A DNA stretch of 64,000 nt from Ancylostoma caninum (GCA_037903475.1 JBAJFG010000130.1:620001-684000); one strand, 5' to 3'; shown: positions 12,232-55,825, counted from the stretch's first letter. The notes: generated from the sequence alone by a model not told the origin. Made by a program: numbers and translations.

Positions 12232-13177
12232 TCATCGATGCCGTTGCTTTAGGAAAAGGCTCACTTTAACCGCAAAAGCATCAACACGCTGGTTAGATGT
12301 GGCCACGTGAAATGGAATTGTGGAAGAATTTTCCTTGAAAACATTTGCTAGTGATGCAAAGAGGTGCGATCCTGATAGGGATAGATTATAGGAGTAAGAT
12401 GGATGGAAAGTGACCTTCCAGCCAGACATCTCCGAAAAATCCTGCACAAGATTCTCAGTATAGGGAGGGCATTGTCCTGCGCGAGGAAAACTCTCATATG
12501 CAACTTCCATATATCTTCTTCTCTGAGCCTGGGCATGACTTGTTGAAGATTTCTATTGCTGCTGTGCCAACCAGATTGATAGGGTTGAACTAGCAGGGTT
12601 GGTGGAGACGATCACAAATAACGAATCGCGAGCCACTTTTAGGCCTCTGAAGAAGACGATATTGTCGAAACGTCAGGCCAACAATAAACGTTACCACCTA
12701 ATAACCTGGTTGGCACAGCAGCAATAGAAAACTCTCATATGCAGTTTCTGGTCAGGTTTTGAAATCAGAGTGGTTCGATGCTAAACTTAAATTATGGCCT
12801 TTATAGTGCCATTCCATCCTAGTAGGCTTCAGTGCTCAGCTCCTTGAACACCATGCAACGCAAGACGTGTAGGAGAAGTTTCTCTTTGTGTTGTCTCGGT
12901 TTTTCTGGGTTAGCACTGAGATTCTGGTGGGAATTCTTCACCGACCACACTCAGCGGTAGCTCACACTTCCAAGGACTCGTGTCCAGTTATTGGATTGCT
13001 TGAACCAGAAGAACATTGAATTTGCCCACGGGTCCAAAGCTTGAGCTCTGTGGCACTCATAGTGGTCGACATCATTCCTTGTGTACATCGAAGTCTTAGA
13101 AAGTCTTCAAGAGCACGGTATTCATGTGTTTCCTCTCCGAAGCGTGCACCATAACTTTCTTCACTCTTTACGTTCAA
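12232..13177 (-). pseudogene. Mariner transposase remnant interrupted by a MITE
   Basis: The minus strand at 12232-12510 encodes a stretch (FHPSYSYNLSLSGSHLFASL) resembling the mariner HPPYSPDLAPSDYHLF region. A further open stretch at 12962-13177 could be another part. The intervening 12548-12729 is a separate inverted-repeat element. The sequence GAAAACTCTCATATGCA occurs at 12486 and again at about 12727, on both sides of that insertion. No intact reading frame remains. Confidence 0.45.
12548..12729. mobile_element. MITE with 24-bp terminal inverted repeats
   Basis: The left end TCTATTGCTGCTGTGCCAAC and the right end GTTGGCACAGCAGCAATAGA are inverted copies extending to about 24 bp. The 180-bp element has no coding capacity. 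It sits inside decayed mariner sequence. Confidence 0.7.
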
Positions 13178-13914
13178 GAATCAGGCAATGTGACCTTTTG
13201 TTCACAGTGTGCATGCACTCATTTCCGGAGTTGTTACCAGAATGACGCAACCACAACGAGGCGATTGCGCATTTCCATATCCGGAATTGCTGAATGTATT
13301 GCTCTTTCGTTGCACAGAGAAGTTCCAATTCTTGAAAAAAAGGAAACCTAGTAATAGTAATAAAGCTGCAAAAGTAGAGGTGGAAGTATGATGGAATGAT
13401 GAGTGCAAAACATTTAGCAACGTGACTCTGAGCACCCCTAGTCAACTGGCGCATGGGAGTTCCAGTGACATAAAAGCTAATTGAAATTAAAATATTTTTG
13501 TAACACCTACATAAATGCTTATCTTCAATATTCATTCTGGAACATATTATAGCACAAGGAACGAGAGAAAAGAAAGAAAAATCTTCTAAAGATCTTCTTT
13601 GTTCCACTGAAACAGGAACACAATCACTATAGAGGACTAGCTATACAAAGACGTATGTGGACGAAACTGAAGCCAAGGATCAATAAGATCCATGCAGAAG
13701 TCGTGAGCACCTACTGACTATGGAGAACTTTTCAAGGAGATCGGCTAGATGTACGTGTATCGGAACCTACTTCATACAGATTTGTGCACCTTTCAGCAAG
13801 AAATTGAGCGACAAAAAGCGAGGGACCTCAGATAAATAGGGTAACATCCGTTCGTATCAGGAGACTAGATAGGAGAAGAACTGTTCAGCACCACTTTCTC
13901 ATGCTACAGTACAG

Positions 13915-21266
<7,352 letters not shown>

Positions 21267-24200
21267 AAGCCCTCGGGAGCTTATGAGTGAACGGATTAAT
21301 CGTTAGGAAATTGATCCCGGTGAGGATTTCGTGCTCGAGCCACGCCGGGCTTATTGTGGCTTACGGGGGGAAGCAGGGGCGTTGGCGTCGTCGGGGGCAC
21401 GGTAGGTGGGCGGGCCTGAGTGAGGGCGCTACCGTATGCTGCGGCCAACTATTGACCACGCCCCCTGACGAATGATGGAATGGGGATTATGGCAGAGATG
21501 GGAAAACAATCCCCAACTGCCTTTGATTTCAAGACATATAGCTTTGAAATGACGATGATGAATCGTTGGAGTGATGACTTTGGATTGGTTCGGAAACGGT
21601 CGTATATGGCATACATTCGAGGGGTATGGACAGCTTCTTCATATGGTAGCCGAAACTGCTCCGGGAACTATCAAAAAAATTTTCCTTGACTTTACGAGGA
21701 TTTAATTCAACCGAAACTCTTAATGCTTCTTTAAATTTCAATATGAATTTCTGCTGAAGCTTCCAGCCTTGCGATTTATTAAGGGAATAAAGAGGAGAAA
21801 TCTACCAATTTACACCTAGAACCACCATCTCGTTCCATCTACGTAGAGTGCGTGAAACTGTAACCACACTAGTTACGGTATTAAGCTACGGTATTACTGA
21901 ATGAATGGGGTGTTGGCGGTAGATAAAGGCATAGAACGAAGATAAGTTCTACAAAAATCTAAAGAATTTCCTCACTCAGCTTTTTGTCCTCAGATTTACC
22001 TAAATTTTTAAGTGTTCTTTCGCTTGCAAATCTAGCCAATATTCTTGAAATAGAAGTAGTAATAGTACCTGTTATTCTCATAGAACTCATCCACAGCCAT
22101 GCATCGACCTCAGTTCCATCCCTCTCCAACTCTCCACCTCCATAGTTTGCTCGGATGTAACAGTCCAGCCCATGAATATTGTAAAATGAGCAATCATTGC
22201 CGAGAAATCCAGCACTGGCCCTTCAGAAATATACCTTAACCCATTGACGACCGCGCCGCTCACCTGTGAGCAGCGCCTTTTTCTCGGATGGTGGAGTTTG
22301 AGGGTTTATTAGGCCTTAATGACCCCAGCGGTTTTCATAGGTGGCCATATAGTAATGCTACCAACTCAGTGCGATTATAAAAATCTATATGGGATTTTTT
22401 TTATAAAAATTCGGGAGCCGAGAAAGAAGTCAGAACATGAGAAAATGTGGAAAAGCGTCAAAAGGCGCGGTCATCAATGAGATGAGGCTATATTTTCTGA
22501 ACTTTTGGCGAACCAAGGGTTTGCGCAGCTGACTGAAACAATCTTATTTCAACATATATTCGTATAATTCCAGTTATAGGTATCTTTAACCGAATTAAAA
22601 TTGGTAGCCCTTTCGGGGAACATTTTTTACAGCATATCGTTCACTTTTCGAGCTGTTATTGTTGTTCTTTGTGACACGACGTCGTCAAGTATATAAGAAC
22701 TCGACACTCGTTCCCATCAACACCATAAGAACCTATTCAAAAGCTTTTGCAGGACCCAATAGCCATATCGAAACCCGCAGGCGTCATCATCATCATCGGC
22801 GACAGTCGATGAGCGGGGCGGCGTGTTTTCTTCGCCGAGCAGCTTATCCCCGCCGCCGCCCTTTGATTCGAATTTTCCAGACGGCTGGACGCCAGACGAA
22901 TCGCCCCATATGCCACCGTAAGAGATTACGCAATGCGCGACGCTTTACCGCACCGAGCGTCGGGTTTGGGGTCGTAACTCATTCACATGACACTGACACA
23001 ACACTATTAAGCATACGGTAGGGCAATGCCTAAGTTGGCGTGATTTCTTATTAAATATATATCTGAGGACATCTTGAAAGATTATGAGCAGGACTTAGGT
23101 CTTCGCAAAGGAATGAGGTGTTTCTAACATAGTTCAAGGCTTGTGCTTTACATTTTGAAGTGTTATTGAACATTTCATTGTTACTTTTATAAATCAAATG
23201 GAAGCGGAGAATGGAAAAAATGCTCCTGTTACCCTAAACTAAATATAGCCTAAAAATTCATATATTGTTTACAGCAGGGAGGCAAATGGGACAGAAAAAG
23301 GCATCCCCCTCACTATACAAATAGTAGAAGGGTAATACGCTAAAAGAAGGCTAAACGTATTAAACGTAGGTGGACCCTTCCAAACTCCGTATCTTCAACA
23401 CCATATAGAGTTTTTTTTTAAATTATGATTTATACGGAAATTAGTAGCTTATGGGACCTGCCAAGGATCACTGCTTTTTAAGCACGGTAATCAGAGCAGT
23501 AAAGGTTGGGCCGATCTTGCTAGGAATATGTTCAGTACCTCTCCTCTCCCAATTCTTTCAGTTCCTTAGTATTTTATGAAATTTTTGTTCAATTGCACAT
23601 CGATATTAGACAACTTATTGAGCTATTTATTCGGATGAAGTAGAACTCCAGTTCCTGGTTACTGCAATTAACTTTTCTTTTAAAAAGCCTTCGAGTGAAC
23701 TTGAATAACTAAATAAATAATAAATATTCACTGAAGCGGAACTGCAGAGGATGCTAGCAACAAGTTCGTAACTAGTTCACAACGATCACTGATTCAGACT
23801 TCTTACAGATAGCGTAATATGGTCAGATAAAATCCCAGAAATTATGGAATTCGAAGGTGTTGTTTTAATGTGCGGTACTGTATTTCCTTGTTATACTTAA
23901 CACACGTAGTTGAAATTATATAAGCATGTATTAGAATTCTCTAAATTCCAGGATCAAATGCTTGTTTCAATCCGTAGTTGATTTGCCTAAAATCGGGTAC
24001 ATCGTTCATCCTCCTTTGCAAGACTCTGAATTTGTAATATTGCGGTTCAAAGGTCACGTGGCACCCACAGCCGAGACAACTCAAACATTTATTTTATACA
24101 GTGATGTTGGGAGTAACCCCTTACATTCAGATCTGAAAATAGTTCATATCACGCCAGCTATTTGCGCCTGATTCCCTAGCTCTCCTGTTGGTCCCGCGTT

Positions 24201-24426
24201 TCGCAAAATTCCGCTTGTTTCTGGGTAAATTCCTATAAAATTTCGTGTGAATCGTACATTTGGGAAACTATCGAAGGAGGATTAATTCGTAAACACTGGA
24301 TAAATCGTTGCTTGTGACCATGATGAGTACAAAGAGTGAGAAAGGCCGTAGCTACTAGTTTCTATTCTTCTATCTAGAACTGGCAGTGAGATTATCATCG
24401 CATTCGATCTTCCTGAAGTTTATGTA
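21267..24426. other. Upstream region of unc-30; no gene seen
   Basis: Over 3 kb of AT-rich sequence between the unc-30 start and a mariner fossil. The open frames at 22659-23021 and 23962-24171 have no recognisable domain or intron structure. Because unc-30 reads leftward, this is its presumptive promoter and enhancer territory. A GC-rich patch at about 21340-21470 follows the start codon region directly. Confidence 0.4.
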
Positions 24427-25608
24427 TCAGGTTGGTGAGAAATTGATTGCCGAAACAATCACTTCAGTTCAAAGTGTTATAACTTGGTCTAAACGCAACG
24501 TTCGTCATCAATTTAATTCCCGCTCGATTCGCTAAATCTTCCCTGATAATGTAATGGAAATGGTGTGCCTCTACAATGAAAATTAAGATCGCCAAAATCT
24601 ACTAATTTTTGGAAGGCGATTCCGACATGCTATAGATCAGCAATCTACTGCTCTCACAGGTTTGCATCTGGGACTCGGCAAAAGTGATATTCAGTTAGGG
24701 AAAGGTCTGGAGAATGGGGAGAATGAATGAGAACGTCGATGCCTTATTGCGCCAGTTTCTGCCTGATGAGTTTCTAAGTGAGAGGCTAAGTGCACAAACA
24801 ACAACGCCAACAACATTTACAGCAGATTTTTGGACGTCAGCTCGAAATTACAATACTAGCACTCTGCTGTCAACGCTTGACAAGGTTGGAAGAGACTGTA
24901 GTCAATCACACCGTTACAGCACCATCAAACTCCTAACACTACCTACTCATTTCCATTCGCATTTCTACCTATTGCACAGAAACAGAGCTTCATCTAAAGT
25001 AATCACATGGTCTAGAAATGAGTCGTTTTGAGGCGAAAAATTAGGTTGGAAAAGATGTCACAAAGGATGAGGTGCTGGTCTGCTGCTACATTATGGGGTG
25101 GGCACTTCCGCACTTTCTTCTCCTGTCGATTGAAGTCAAATGTTTTATAACTGTAGTGTGGTGAGCATCCATCCTTGCTCTCAACGTCCGAATGGTGGGG
25201 TCCTATTCAGGTTTTACGACTGTCCTTAACATTTGACGGCCAAGCAGCAACCTCTCATCACGACCACGGCTGCCTTAGCGTTTAAAGTCGCTGGAAAAAA
25301 ATTTCGCGAACCAATAGCTCACCGTCCATTAAGAAGAGGATTCCGAGCCAAAACAAAAGCATAATTACCGGATACCTCGGATAAAAAGTATTCGAGATTG
25401 GATTCATTAACCATGATCACCCAAAAATCGCGTCGGCTCATCAAAAGGTAGTCAAAAGAGCTAGCCAGAATATTGAGCGGCTTTCGAATGAAGAGGAAAA
25501 GCATTCTCAGAAGGTTACAGAATTTAGCTTAAAATTGCTCGGATTTCACAGAAGAAAAATTTTATTTGTGCATACCCCAAAACGGCAATTGTTTCGCACC
25601 AACCTGCT
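24427..25608 (-). mobile_element. Degenerate mariner transposon (fossil 2)
   Basis: Inverted ends AGGTTGGTGAGAAATTGATT (left) and, reversed, AGGTTGGTGCGAAACAATTG (right) share the irritans-type AGGTTG start; TA dinucleotides flank both. The minus strand still shows decayed transposase words such as GVIDYSLFQPCQALTAECYY, matching the mariner block G(V)VYYELLKPGQTITA, but the frame is interrupted. Length about 1.18 kb is close to a full mariner. A sister copy lies at 36531-37781. Confidence 0.8.
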
Positions 25609-26920
25609 ATCTTTGATAGCTATCTGCGCAAAATGTGGAGGCCGTACTTTCAAATTTTGAAATTATTTTCAAAGATCGCTCAAGAGTTTACTTGCAATCG
25701 GGAACGAATTTGTCTCCTAATCGGGGAACATCAATGGTTCACTATCGAGTCAATCAATTAGTGTGATCGCACTCTGTCGCATCTATATATCGCACCTTCT
25801 CTTGTCTCCGCTAACCATGTCTCTCCCACCGGATTACCCACCCAACCAGCGCAGTATACGACTCACCTTCTCTGCAGTCATCAACATTGGTGAATGCTGT
25901 AGTCTCTGGCTCCTTTGCATTTAACCGAGAAAATCTTTCGCCTTTTACTAAAGATTTCCGTGCAAAGGTGCATTTTATGAGTATTCGAGAATTTTTGGAA
26001 TCCCCTCGAAAGAGCGGGGTGCTGGCTAGGAAGTTGGTGGAGACCGATGTTATTCGAATAGTATCCAAACATTCGAATATGGTTCGATAGAGGATTATAC
26101 CGAGTGGTGTCACAACCTTTTATCTTTGTTTTCTTCTCTGGCCATTTTACGCCGACCGTTTCCACTCGATTCCCCGGGTAACTCAATTCCTGGAGAAAAT
26201 GTAAGGGATCCGCCAGTAAAGCAAGTGGAATGTAGTGGAAATTTAAAGGGAATTTATGGGAATTCACAAAATGCAAACGAAAAATCCAATGAATATTAAA
26301 TGTTTTCGTGAAATCCTAGTAGTAGCAGTAGTCCTGACTCAGAAAATTAATTAGTGGAAGAATCCACCACAGGAGGGGCTCGTAAGTCATCTAAGAAAAG
26401 CTAATCAACTTCAGAATCAAAACATAAAAAACATCTTGGAGCTATCTCAGGATTTTCTTGTAGCAACACGGTACTCAGGAATAGCAACATCCAGAACATT
26501 CTGTTCTCCAGCCTCAGTTTTCGCCGAAATTACATGGTAAAACAATGTTGTGAATGTCACAAAGAGGGTCTAGAGATGGCCAGGTCAGACTCCGACATCT
26601 TGATTTAGCTAATTTTCTGGTTTTCCTGAAAAGGCCTGATGCTCCGGATGCTACTTAACAACATAGACTTGATCCAGCCTCAACATACAAATTGCTTTTA
26701 TTGCCTCATCGCTACCTACATATAAGCACATTTTATCACCAGAAGTGGCACCAGTTCGAAGAGAAGAAAGCGAAAATGACACTTGCTCCTACAACGTAAA
26801 ATATTTAATTTCAATATAACCAGTCACCGGAAAATCGCAAAGAAGAACGACTACTGAATAAATAGAACTTTTCCTAAAGAGGACATAATACAGAAAAAAA
26901 GAATACATGAAGAGAATAAA
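25609..26920. other. Spacer downstream of ALKBH6; no gene seen
   Basis: No exon could be supported. A possible poly(A) signal for the minus-strand ALKBH6 gene (TTTATT on the plus strand) is at 26697-26702, about 220 bases past its stop. Confidence 0.35.
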
Positions 26921-45381
<18,461 letters not shown>

Positions 45382-46151
45382 AATACCTGGAAATTGCCCT
45401 TTTCAATTTCAATGTTTGAAAAATGAGTGAAAATATGAAATGGCTACCATTTCTAACAGAACCCTTGTTGGAATTTGAATATTTATCCACATCTACTGCT
45501 ACACGTATTTACACGGCCAATGCTGATACCAGATCAGGCAATTTACAACAAAGCGTGAAATTGAAGTAGTTCGCAACGGTTGTACAGGATTATTACGTAA
45601 AACATCAACAATAAATTACAGCCTACTCTCATATTTGAAAGACGTTGGCTAACAAAAAACAAACAAAGATGGAAGCTCTAAACCCAAAAAATTCACGAGA
45701 AGCGCCTTTAGTTCGGAATAAGTAGGAACAATCCTAATCGATAATAAATATGCAGCCACATTGAAAGGAAACACCAACAGCTTAGGCGAAAAAAATATAA
45801 TAAATTATTAACAGGAGGTATGCGCTTACTACAATAATCCATTTTCTACTAGCATCTGTAGTAAGGACTACTGATCACACGGTGATGCCAACGTGGAAAC
45901 GGAACAATTTACAAGAAGAACGAGAAAAAAACGAAATGTTTGGTTCAAATAGAGAACAATTACAACTGAAATAATTCACAGCGAAAGATAAACTCCGACG
46001 TGAAGCGTGAGCTTAAGGAGATCAAAAATGTGAATCAACGGCCGGCAGTAAAAAAAATAAAGTGAAGAAATAAATTAAAACAAGAATGTGGATACATGTA
46101 GATGAAAAAATAGTTTTTACGAAACATATACCACAAAAAGCATCACAGATG

Positions 46152-49766
<3,615 letters not shown>

Positions 49767-50902
49767 CCCTGTTGTAACATTAATTGAATGTTAATAATAG
49801 GCTAATGAAGCAAAATGAATGCGAACATATAAAAACTTCAAAAAAGGCGGAAGTAAGTTGTCGCAACCACTTGCAGTTAGAAATAGTAAAACTAGTGATT
49901 TACCAAAGAATGATAAGAGACAAAGCAAAATTTTCATGAAAGCTGGAATCGAAGAAGTAAATATGACACGTAGAAAACTACGTCAAAACAGATGAAGGCT
50001 TCTTAAGGAATTAATGCGTTGAGAAGATTCGAAGCCTAGTAATGAAAATATATTAACGATCAAGGATATCCATAGACGTGTGATATTAACGAATATATGT
50101 TGACCAATCTGTTATAATGGTAACAAAACGAACAAAACCATGCAAAAAAAAAGAAAGTACGAGAAAGATGCAAAGAAATGTCGCCAAAAAAATACATACA
50201 GGTAAAAAGGCGAGAAAAATCATCCCAGAAAAGAAGACTTGGAAAAGAAAGAAAAACTCAAAGAAGTTAAACTTGCAAAAGAAATGAACAAACTAAAAAA
50301 ACCTCAGGAGCAAGCGTCCTCAAAAAAAAAACCATTCAAGTGAAGCACAAATTGAACCAGGCATAGGATGGATATTTATGTAAGATAAATGATGTAAAAG
50401 CTTCAGAAAACTAGAACACAAAAACTATGAAAATGAGAAACATGGAAAAAAGAAAGACCAGCCATGAACTATTCGATACGGCACATTCAAATAATTGGTG
50501 CTCCCGCCTCGCAGACGTCCTTGCGGATCTGCGACCTCCGCAAGTTATTGCCGATTAGTACCCGTAGAACCAACACAACTTCCGAAGTGATTTTCAAACA
50601 GCGGTAATCGGAGCAAGTTTTACGCTTTCTTGTTTGTACAGATTACATGGAAAAAATGCGCTGAAGCATGCAATCTTCGCTGGGGAGAAATATTTACAAA
50701 GGCGTTCTTGTTTTTGTATTTTCTCTATGCTATTTGATAACATAGAAGTGTTAAAAATTTTGGAATACGAGTACATCTATTCCTTTGCAAGTACATCACG
50801 ATTTCGAAAACGACCTGTACTTTACTTGCGAAATTTTCGAAATTGCGAAAAATACGGCACCGGTGACGTCAATCATGATTGCACCCGCTGAAATGGGGGC
50901 AA

Positions 50903-51000
50903 CCCCCTATAACTCGTTAACCCACGTTGACATGAGTTAACCGCTATACAGCAGCGTTTAATTAAGTTAACACGTATCAACGTGTGTTAACGAGTGAAGT
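50903..51000. repeat. Palindromic GTTAAC-rich segment
   Basis: AACTCGTTAACCCACGTTGA near 50911 is mirrored by CAACGTGTGTTAACGAGT near 50978-50995. Between them are further copies of the GTTAA word. It could be the core of a foldback element; related words TGACATGTCAAAACATG and GACATGTCAAAATCAG occur at 51228 and 51317. Confidence 0.5.
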
Positions 51001-52171
51001 GGTGCTGCCCTCATTGTGATCATTATGAGGGGTGCAATCACGATGCACCCTCTAGTACAACGATACTGGGCTTCACGATACAGCCTTTGGATGCAATATT
51101 TGATTTTATAGTCGCACGGATTTGTAGCAGAATTCAGCGTTGCTGGCCCGCTCGCACGCGTCACATCATAGACCCGGTCAAGGAGTGAAGACAATGTGAA
51201 AAATGCAAAGGTGACCCGCTGTTTCTGACATGTCAAAACATGCACAGCATAGTTTCTAACAGGTTAAAACGAGGAGAAACTGTTAATGTGTTAAAATACA
51301 CGTGGTGTGTGTCAGGACATGTCAAAATCAGCTAATCACCGGTACGAGCGAATAATAGTGGTGCGGCTGCAATTATAATGATTATCACTATACAGTTTTG
51401 GATGAGCATGGCCGATTTTCGCAGCGCTTACCCTTGCTCCACATCGTTACCGCTAGCAAACCTATCGCATGATATGGTATCAACTAAACTTGTGACCGAA
51501 TAAAAACCGAATAGTTTTGTTACATTGATTAGCGATTCAGGAAACAGTTTCAACATTCAGACATTCGAGAATATGGAAGCCCTAATGCTCTTCTTCTCTC
51601 TCATACAGCACTTCATTGGTTTCTATTCATTAGAAATATTCGATATTTGATAGCAAAAATATTCGATGTCGAATAAATGGACATTTTGAATATTCCAACA
51701 TCGGAGTCCAATATAGTGCTGTACGAAAGAGAAGAAGGGCTTTATGGCTTTCTCATCCTCGAAGATCTAGGCCTGTAAACTGTTTTCTAAATTGTTAATT
51801 AAAGTAATAAAATTATTGGATTTTTATTCGATCCCAAGTAGTTTCAACGTCAGTCGTCACGTTGGAAATGGCTACACGTTACCTGCGGACATCCGTACGG
51901 CTCAACTTACAAGACCACAATTCGTCATAATTTTGTTAGCATATTTAGCTGAAAATATTTTAATTTTTTTACTGAAGCGAAAAATGAAAGGATCGATGGT
52001 GCTGAATGTGGTCCAAACTGATATTAGAGAAAATCGAACTAATTTCCACGGTTGCAATGCTTGCGCAGACAAGTATAGGCAATCTATCCAGCGATATAAG
52101 CGTGCAACAGCCCCTTGTTAAACATATGCATATCCAGAAGATTTTCCATGAATACCGGGCCATGCGTCGCA

Positions 52172-52276
52172 AGCTGTAGTTATATCTCATCGGAGACCGA
52201 TCCAGTCGGATAGTGGAAGATACTATCGATCCTCGGGTAAGACTGAATCGGATTCTGATGCACTATAAATGCAGCT
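52172..52276. mobile_element. Short foldback MITE, second copy
   Basis: Inverted ends AAGCTGTAGTTATATCTCAT and GATGCACTATAAATGCAGCT, with CGGATAGT-type inner arms, match the family at 32531-32665. More diverged than that copy. Confidence 0.55.
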
Positions 52277-52684
52277 ATAGAGTATGCCATGAATGAGAAT
52301 ACCGACCGGCTAGCGCGACGACGCAAACGCGTGCGCCACACTTGCTCCTCGGCTGCGTCAGAGGTGCGATTGAGCCTACCTTTGCACGCGCAACGAACGC
52401 AGGCATCTTATACAAATTGTTCTAGATGCAAATGGCTGGGAGTACAACATGAACATAAAGAATTTCTTTCCGTTCAAAACCTAAGCTTCAAGGAGTTAGA
52501 CATAGTATGAAGGTGTAAAATACCATCTTCAAAAGAAAGATATGCGTACAATATACCTCAACAAAAGCAAGTTTCAACAATTGCCATGAACACCATGCCA
52601 TGTTTAAAATTAATGAATGTGATATATGCTTAGACTTAGCGAGCAACTCAAATTTCTAGAACTAAAAACGCACAAATATAACAA

Positions 52685-52690
52685 TTTATT
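52685..52690 (-). terminator. Poly(A) signal of the FASTK/RAP gene
   Basis: TTTATT on the plus strand is AATAAA on the minus strand, 27 bases past the TGA of the RAP-domain gene, a normal distance for cleavage and polyadenylation. Confidence 0.6.
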
Positions 52691-52716
52691 ATGTACACTA
52701 ATATCCATATCCTATA

Positions 52717-55700
52717 TCATGAAGAGTCAACTATCCTCTTCTTAAGAAACTGAACTTTTTCAGCTGTGGTAGACAAGGCACACAGATCGCTATGCAAAAC
52801 TACAATGGGTTTCACTCCTTTGGCTCGTAATAGGCGAAGAGAAAGTTGGTCCCATCCAAGCAGAGCATTGGACTCTGTTCGTGTCTCATCAGAAGTGATC
52901 TAAGACAACCAATTAACTTGAAGTCACATGGAGTACGTCTTGTTTAACTAACCTGCCGTGTCTGACCCCATCCAAAGAAAATAATCGGTCGCGGCAGCTT
53001 TTCACCCCATTTGTTTATTGCTACCAGGCGACTGCTGCCCTGCAAAAAATCTGACTCCTTGAAAGGCACTTGGAGATGAAAATTTATAGATGAAAAGCAG
53101 AGCATGACACACTTTCAATAAATGTGGGAAGTCCGAAGGAACCTAAACGCTCACCTCCTCGCACACTATTTGTGCATCTAGCAAAATCCCTGTTCGATCT
53201 ACACAAGACGGAGAGATGTGCGTAGATGGAGATCCTATTTTAAAAACGACATCGGACAGGAACTCATTGCAGGTTTCCACTTCCCTTTTGCCATACTTAT
53301 TCAACCGTGCGAGCCTTGTCTAAAAACGGGTGACAAATAGCAGCTTGGAAAAAAATGAGAAAATAATGGAGAAAAAAGGTGATTTCAAGTGCATCGACTC
53401 ACCGTTTCGTCATCGAATTTGAGATAGGGTTCTAACTCAGTGAACCCTAACTTGGGGCCACTGTAAGAACTGCTGAGATCAACTTCAACACAAGAGCTAA
53501 TTTGGAGCAATTTCGTTGCCTTGAAAAGTCGCTCGCCAGCAGACCTGAACAAGCGATAAAGTAGGTTTTGTAGAGAGGAAACAACACTACGGTATGCTCA
53601 TACACTATTATGGGCCTAAATAAAACAGTAAACAACAATAAAATAAAAGCTCTCAGTCTCAACATTGAAGTATTACTCAACTCACCTCACAACGAATTCA
53701 CTATTTTACAAAGCTTACTTGGAAGACTGCATGAGTTGAGAAACAAAGTCTCTGTTTAGCACGGATTCTGCTAACTCCGGAGTGAGGGCACGGAAAAATG
53801 CTAGAGAATGAACGGTGCTGAGCCAAACATTCTGCGAGGGAGCTGACTCACGCCGCACACGTTGAGCCAATTTTAGCGCCGCTGGACGACATTCCTGTAA
53901 AATTCCAGGTGTTTCACCGAAAATGGTGAAAAACAGCAGCCATTGTGACCTACCTCAATACCATTTCTAGCCATTCCCGCAACTATGATTGAAAGAGATT
54001 CTAAAGGTGCCGAGTTCACGTGAGTGTTAACCCACTTAGCGAGTGCATTCCATGCTGCCATCTCGCCATAACGTAATCTGCAACTATCCTATAGGGATCG
54101 GTTTGATGCAGCAAAACTATGTAGCGAAATGAAAACGACTTCATCACTTTACCTGCTGAAAGAGTCCACCAGCGAAGAAACATCTGCCCAATTATGTAAG
54201 TTGTTAACGTCAACTAGTAGGTCCTTAGCAAGACGCCGCAATACCCGGGCATCAAAATAGTTTAGTTTCGCACAGGATGCTGCTAGTGAAACTAGCTGGC
54301 GCACAGATAACGCTGATCGGTGGCTGAAGAATATGTTGTCCTCTATAACCAAGAAATAAGCGAAAATGAAGTGCAACCAACGCTTACTCCGTAATCCGAG
54401 CAGACAGCAGTGGAAGCAGCCTCATGTCACGAATATGCCTCTCGGCTAGTTTATTCATTAGCGAACACATTTCACCAACAGTGAGGACACAACACGATAC
54501 GTCGCTGCCAAGCAGCTCAGCAGTCTTCACAGCAGCTGCTTGTGATATTTCCTTATCGTTCAGGTCCCAATGAGCGAGAACAGCGATCAAAATGTCCGCT
54601 CTGTCGATATCTCTTCAACAAAAAGAAAGATAAGTGAAATTCCTTCTAACACCTCCTACATCAATTGGTCCTCAAAGCGACATTCCAGCAACATTAGATG
54701 TAACAATTCCGGCCTTTCGAATGTTCAAACGTTATGGGAAGCGCAAAAAAGACGCAGCACAAGAAATATTGGGGAAGAAACAATCCATCAGAACCGATAC
54801 AGAATAGTTACCTTATCTGCGTAATCAGGACATCCTTCAAAACAGCCTTCAGCTCCTTTGGGGCCTCATATCCACCACGTTTACATGCGATAACGAACGG
54901 TATGACAAAATGTAGAGAGAGTTCGGCCTCTCCTTAAAATCGTTGTTCATAAAAGGAAAGAAGAGAAGAATTGAAGTGAAAAGCAATGAAAGAGAAAAGG
55001 AGCGAGAGCAAAACATTTCCAAATGATGGATAACTTCTAAATTTTAGATGATTTCAAACCGGCTGCCCGACAATAGCGTTAGGGCTTCAGAGCTGCCTCC
55101 AATTGTTCATATCTTACAGTTACCCATTCCGTTAAAGCGCAGTGACTCACCTAGTGCACTCAGTAGCCTTTTCTCTAAACTCTGAAAGATCAGTTCCTTC
55201 CTCAAGCCAAGCTCCAACAGAGCAGTCATCATCGAAATGAGCTCGTCATCTACAGGCATCTTCATTACGTCTTTTTCTGTTGGCTGCTTACCACAACTGA
55301 AGTGATATCCGTGAGTGGAGAAAAAGCAAAAAAGCATAAACAATCTCATACCTTTTTATAAAGTCAGGAGCGGAACGCTTCTCCTTGTCCAGAAGCAAAG
55401 CAGACTTTAAGACATCGAGGAATTCAGAAGGATGAAAATGATTATCACGTTTTTCGAGCCACTGCAACTATATACGTTTACTTGAATGTCGTATCGAGTT
55501 TGAATGGACAGTTATACCTTCTTGAAGTCTTTGAGATTCGCAAAATGTGCAGAAACGGATGTTCCTTTCTCTGCATGCGTCGAAATTTCATTCTCAGAAG
55601 ATAGAGAATCAATGAGACCTAATGATAGTTATGTCAACGAAGGGTATGACAGCTTACATCACTGAATTTCTGAATAGAGATGCATAAAAAAGTGAAGCAA

Positions 55701-55825
55701 GTTTCACCTTTCAATGGATCTTCGCCTGATACAGCTGCATTCGTGGTTGTTGCCGACCTTGCCAAGGCTGCACGCGAAATACCCCGCGACAAACTGACAC
55801 TGCTTTGTAAAACACGCCGAAGCAT
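52717..55825 (-). CDS. Mitochondrial FASTK-family protein with RAP domain
   Basis: FASTKD proteins act in mitochondrial RNA processing and stability; that role is inferred here. Thirteen exons in phase: 55708-55825 (ATG), 55518-55618, 55352-55461, 55151-55296, 54812-54932, 54388-54612, 54153-54323, 53954-54077, 53719-53894, 53403-53544, 53155-53319, 52953-53039, 52717-52899 (TGA); 622 residues. The N-terminus MLRRVLQSSVSLSRGISRAA is Arg/Ser/Ala-rich without acids, like a mitochondrial presequence. The middle is helical with Leu-rich repeats as in FAST_1/FAST_2 regions. The C-terminus (about 550-610) is a RAP domain: WDQLSLRLLRAKGVKPIVVL followed by KVQFLKKRI. It follows exos-4.1 on the same strand after 444 bp. 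Confidence 0.85.

Larger units (their letters stand above)
49769..52716. other. Spacer between the FASTK-type gene and the forkhead gene
   Basis: No supported gene. Contains palindromic GTTAAC-rich sequence at 50900-51000, a MITE at 52172-52276, and probably the forkhead promoter or 5' non-coding exons near its right-hand start. Confidence 0.45.

Noticed and set aside
22659..23021. 120-codon plus-strand frame with many His and Arg upstream of unc-30
   Set aside because: Arg/His bias reflects local GC-rich sequence (CGC, CAT repeats); no family features and no intron support.
50480..50580. GC-rich repeated CGCAGA / TTGCGG words resembling a tRNA-like fold
   Set aside because: No A/B boxes and no consistent stems.
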